From positions 3,782,001-3,846,000 of the forward strand of contig JAVHKY010000010.1 in the NCBI GenBank assembly GCA_035079385.1: a stretch of DNA of 64,000 nt. Direction: 5' to 3'. The notes beneath the pieces are model-generated. The model had not been told where the DNA came from. It did no database searches and saw only the letters and a list, made by a program, of their open reading frames with translations. Within the stretch, counting starts at the first letter, position 1. Every line of letters begins with the position of its first letter. Made by a program: the position numbers and the translations under genes. The stretch comes from Aspidiotus rigidus (lineage: Eukaryota > Arthropoda > Insecta > Hemiptera > Diaspididae). Shown here in pieces: positions 61,391 through 64,000 of this stretch.

Positions 61391-64000
61391 TGATTTTATT
61401 AACTTTCATCGATATTCCGTGAATTTTAGAATGCGTAAATTTTTTCATGTTTATTGTACTGTGTATTTTTTCTTTTTCTTTTTTTTTTTCCTTATAATTT
61501 TTGTCTTCAGTTTATGTTACATTTAGAATTTTATACAACAATGCTCGTTTAAGATTTTTATAAATGGAATATTTACTTCTTTTTTTTTTTTTTCTATAAT
61601 TATTATTATTCGTAAGTTGATTAGCTCCAAAATATATAAATGTATTTTTTTTTTTTTTGAAAATATTCACGTGAACCTGTCGCTGCTCATTACTTGTTTA
61701 TAAATTGATTTTTCATATTGGCCGGAAAAAAGTTATGCGTATCGCAATATTCGTTATCACCTTTTTCGTTAATTCTGGTCTAGCTCACTCTCATAGCGCG
61801 AGCGCTTTTTTCATTAGAAAATAGCATTTTCAATAAAAAAGTTATCTCGAATGATCTTACCCAACCTAATTCAGAATTTTTACTCACGTATTTCTAAATT
61901 ATAAAAAATATTCAGTCTAATAGAAATGTTAAAATTCAGATAATTTACGGAAACAATAACTTTATACGGTTCTGTAAATTATCCGAAATTTATTGTGATT
62001 CTTAATTATATGTATCCTCAAACTTAATAAATGAGAATGTTTCTCGAGTTTAATAAACTTTTATTTTTTCTGGGTTATAGGACTCTTGCATACAAAAAAT
62101 TATTGAATTTAGATTTCTACGCTTTTCTCATGAACTTCTCTGTCATGTTTCATCCGCCTAAATTTAGAGGTCCATTTTTTATCAGGGCGAGTGCTGTTGA
62201 AAATCAGAATAGTGTTTAATGCCGCAATATAGATCAACAATTTTCTCATGTATTGCTACGAAAAAGCTCTTCCCAGTACATAAATATCATCAGTTATCTT
62301 CTTTTATCAAACCTTCGTCGCTAAATTACGAGTAGCTCATATTTGTTTGTTCCATTATTGGCGTATGTTTTGAGAAAATTATGTAAAGAAAAGTAGTTGT
62401 TATACCTAGGGCATTGAATTTTTGTGCATTATCACGACTACCTGCCGAACAAATCTTTGATATTTACTGAAATATGATGCTGTCACAACAGTATAGGTAT
62501 AAAAAAATTTTCAACCTTTATCTTGATATATCAGACACACAGTAAGTTGGGCCACACCGGACTTTCCATACTATCACTGGAAGTTGATATCAGTGGTACG
62601 GATTTCGTTACCAGGCTTTACCTTTTAGTAGGCCTATTATCATTAACTGTTTGATTTCAAAGCTCACGTTTCTAACGCATCAGCTCAAGATTGCATAGAA
62701 AATAGTTCATTTATTTCTCTTATAAACGTCGTTTTACATCCACAAAAATTTAGTCAATGAATGAATTAGATACGATCTCAAAAATTAAAAAATAAGCGTC
62801 AAGCTTTGTAAATTTGATCATTGTGATAAAGACGATTTAATTGAAAAAAAAAACAATATACATAGGTGAGAATTTGTAATTAGTTCGAGTACCTACTTCG
62901 ATGTAAGACTGCCTCTTCGATGAGGTACAGATTCGCTGTGTAGCGCCTGCAGTAATCCTGTACTTCACAACCGTTTTCTTCTTCTCTTTCTTTTACTATT
63001 AATTTTTAGCTTCCTTCTTATTACCTACGTTCAAAATGCGAAACGTAGAAGTCTTTATATTTATATAAGTATCACTTGTAGTACGTATCATGTTTAAAGT
63101 GAATTTATCATTATAAATTATTATTATCATTATATATTTTTTGTGTTGTACTCGTGAATTGAATCGCGTATCGAAGTACTCCATAAAATTGAAAGATTAT
63201 AAATGACAAGTGGAAGCTCAAACTTTTTTTCTGTTTGAAATACAAAAGTAAATTTTATTAGTGTGTTTTTTCTTCATACCTACTTGATTTCACGAAGCAT
63301 GGATAGAGAGGGAGCCCTGAAGGCTAGGACAAAATACTTGCGATAACGCTACAGTATAGGGGTTGATTGCTAAATTTTAGACAACTCTGAAATTAGACCT
63401 TTTTCAAAAGCCAGTTCGTAGTTCAGGAAGATTCATTCGGAACGTAATGAGTGCCTGGGCTGAATCAAGGTTACGAGCCGTGAGTCAACAACTGCAATCT
63501 TGAGGTGTACCTAATTTTGATAATAGCCAGTGTCCTACCTCAATTTTGGAGCGATACAAATCCTCCTCTGGACAAGATAGAGGTGGAAGTCTCAAAGCTA
63601 AATAATGTGTGTTTCCATCTACTGAATTCAAGTTAGAACTAAGCCACCAAGTTCTCTGAAACTTCCTGAATCTCGTCACCGTCTCTTTAATTGCTTTCCA
63701 GTAATCGTTACATTCCTATAAATTCAGAACAGAATATACCCCAAGTTTTCTTTCACCGATGTCAACATCCACAGCCGCTCACTTCACTTCTGCAATCACG
63801 AACTCGCGGCCGCATCCTGGACTCTACACGTACCTACCTTTGCCGAATTCCCATGAAAAAGGGAGACTTCGCTTAATCATGGGGCTTCCAAAAACAAACG
63901 AAAGAATAAGCTTGTAGATGTTGAAAGTGGTAGTGGTGAGTCATCGAAAACACATCACCCTTCTCAACCTTTCTCCTTAAACTTTCTGCAATTATCAGAT
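61391..64000. other. 3' flank of PACS, no gene recognised
   Basis: AT-rich sequence. Frames at 63485-63679 (-) and 63691-63876 (+) have no recognisable domain; the last 700 bp are slightly less AT-rich and could be the edge of another gene or repeat. Confidence 0.4.

Noticed and set aside
63485..63876. Short opposing frames at the right edge as a new gene
   Set aside because: No recognisable domain and no splice context; too close to the window edge to judge.

Overview
The window is AT-rich, repeat-laden eukaryotic DNA. It has small GT-AG introns beside very long ones, insect-type Penelope-like retrotransposons, many DNA-transposon remnants, and a scrap of TTAGG-type repeat. It looks like an insect or other arthropod; I cannot name the species. 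There are no operons, rRNA genes, CRISPR arrays or tRNA genes that I can recognise.

The backbone is one host gene on the + strand: the 3' part of a PACS (phosphofurin acidic cluster sorting protein) gene, the family of Drosophila KrT95D. Fourteen coding exons lie between 18900 and 61044. They join in frame to 719 codons plus a stop. The 5' exons (start codon and most of the furin-binding region) are not visible and probably lie upstream of the window. Introns range from 72 bp to about 20.9 kb, and the long ones are packed with mobile DNA. The 3' half of the gene (58882-61044) is compact and repeat-free.

A second gene type occurs twice on the + strand: an intronless ankyrin-repeat ORF of 570 codons (13378-15090) and a near-identical copy (34743-36452) inside the 20.9-kb PACS intron. 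The second copy carries two nonsense codons and looks like a young pseudogene.

Layout: 1-5270, TIR elements and a TCGA-rich satellite; 5270-13200, no gene, with foldback elements; 13.2-15.3 kb, ankyrin gene; 16.7-17.8 kb, Penelope relic; 19.7-27.1 kb, a large imperfect palindrome with two opposed Penelope elements at its core; 28-34 kb, PACS exons plus a hAT-like element; 34.5-36.5 kb, ankyrin copy 2; 37-46.9 kb, a MITE, Penelope relics and a cluster of foldbacks; 48.5-53.9 kb, minisatellites and a Penelope insertion with a clear 13-bp target duplication; 54.7-55.1 kb, PACS exons; 56-58.7 kb, nested foldback MITEs; 58.9-61.0 kb, last PACS exons; then about 3 kb of 3'UTR and intergenic DNA.

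The most unusual content is structural. Several perfect or near-perfect foldbacks appear to derive from Penelope 3' ends, three insertions can be dated against an empty site inside the same window, and at least four hAT-type elements have intact 8-bp target duplications.
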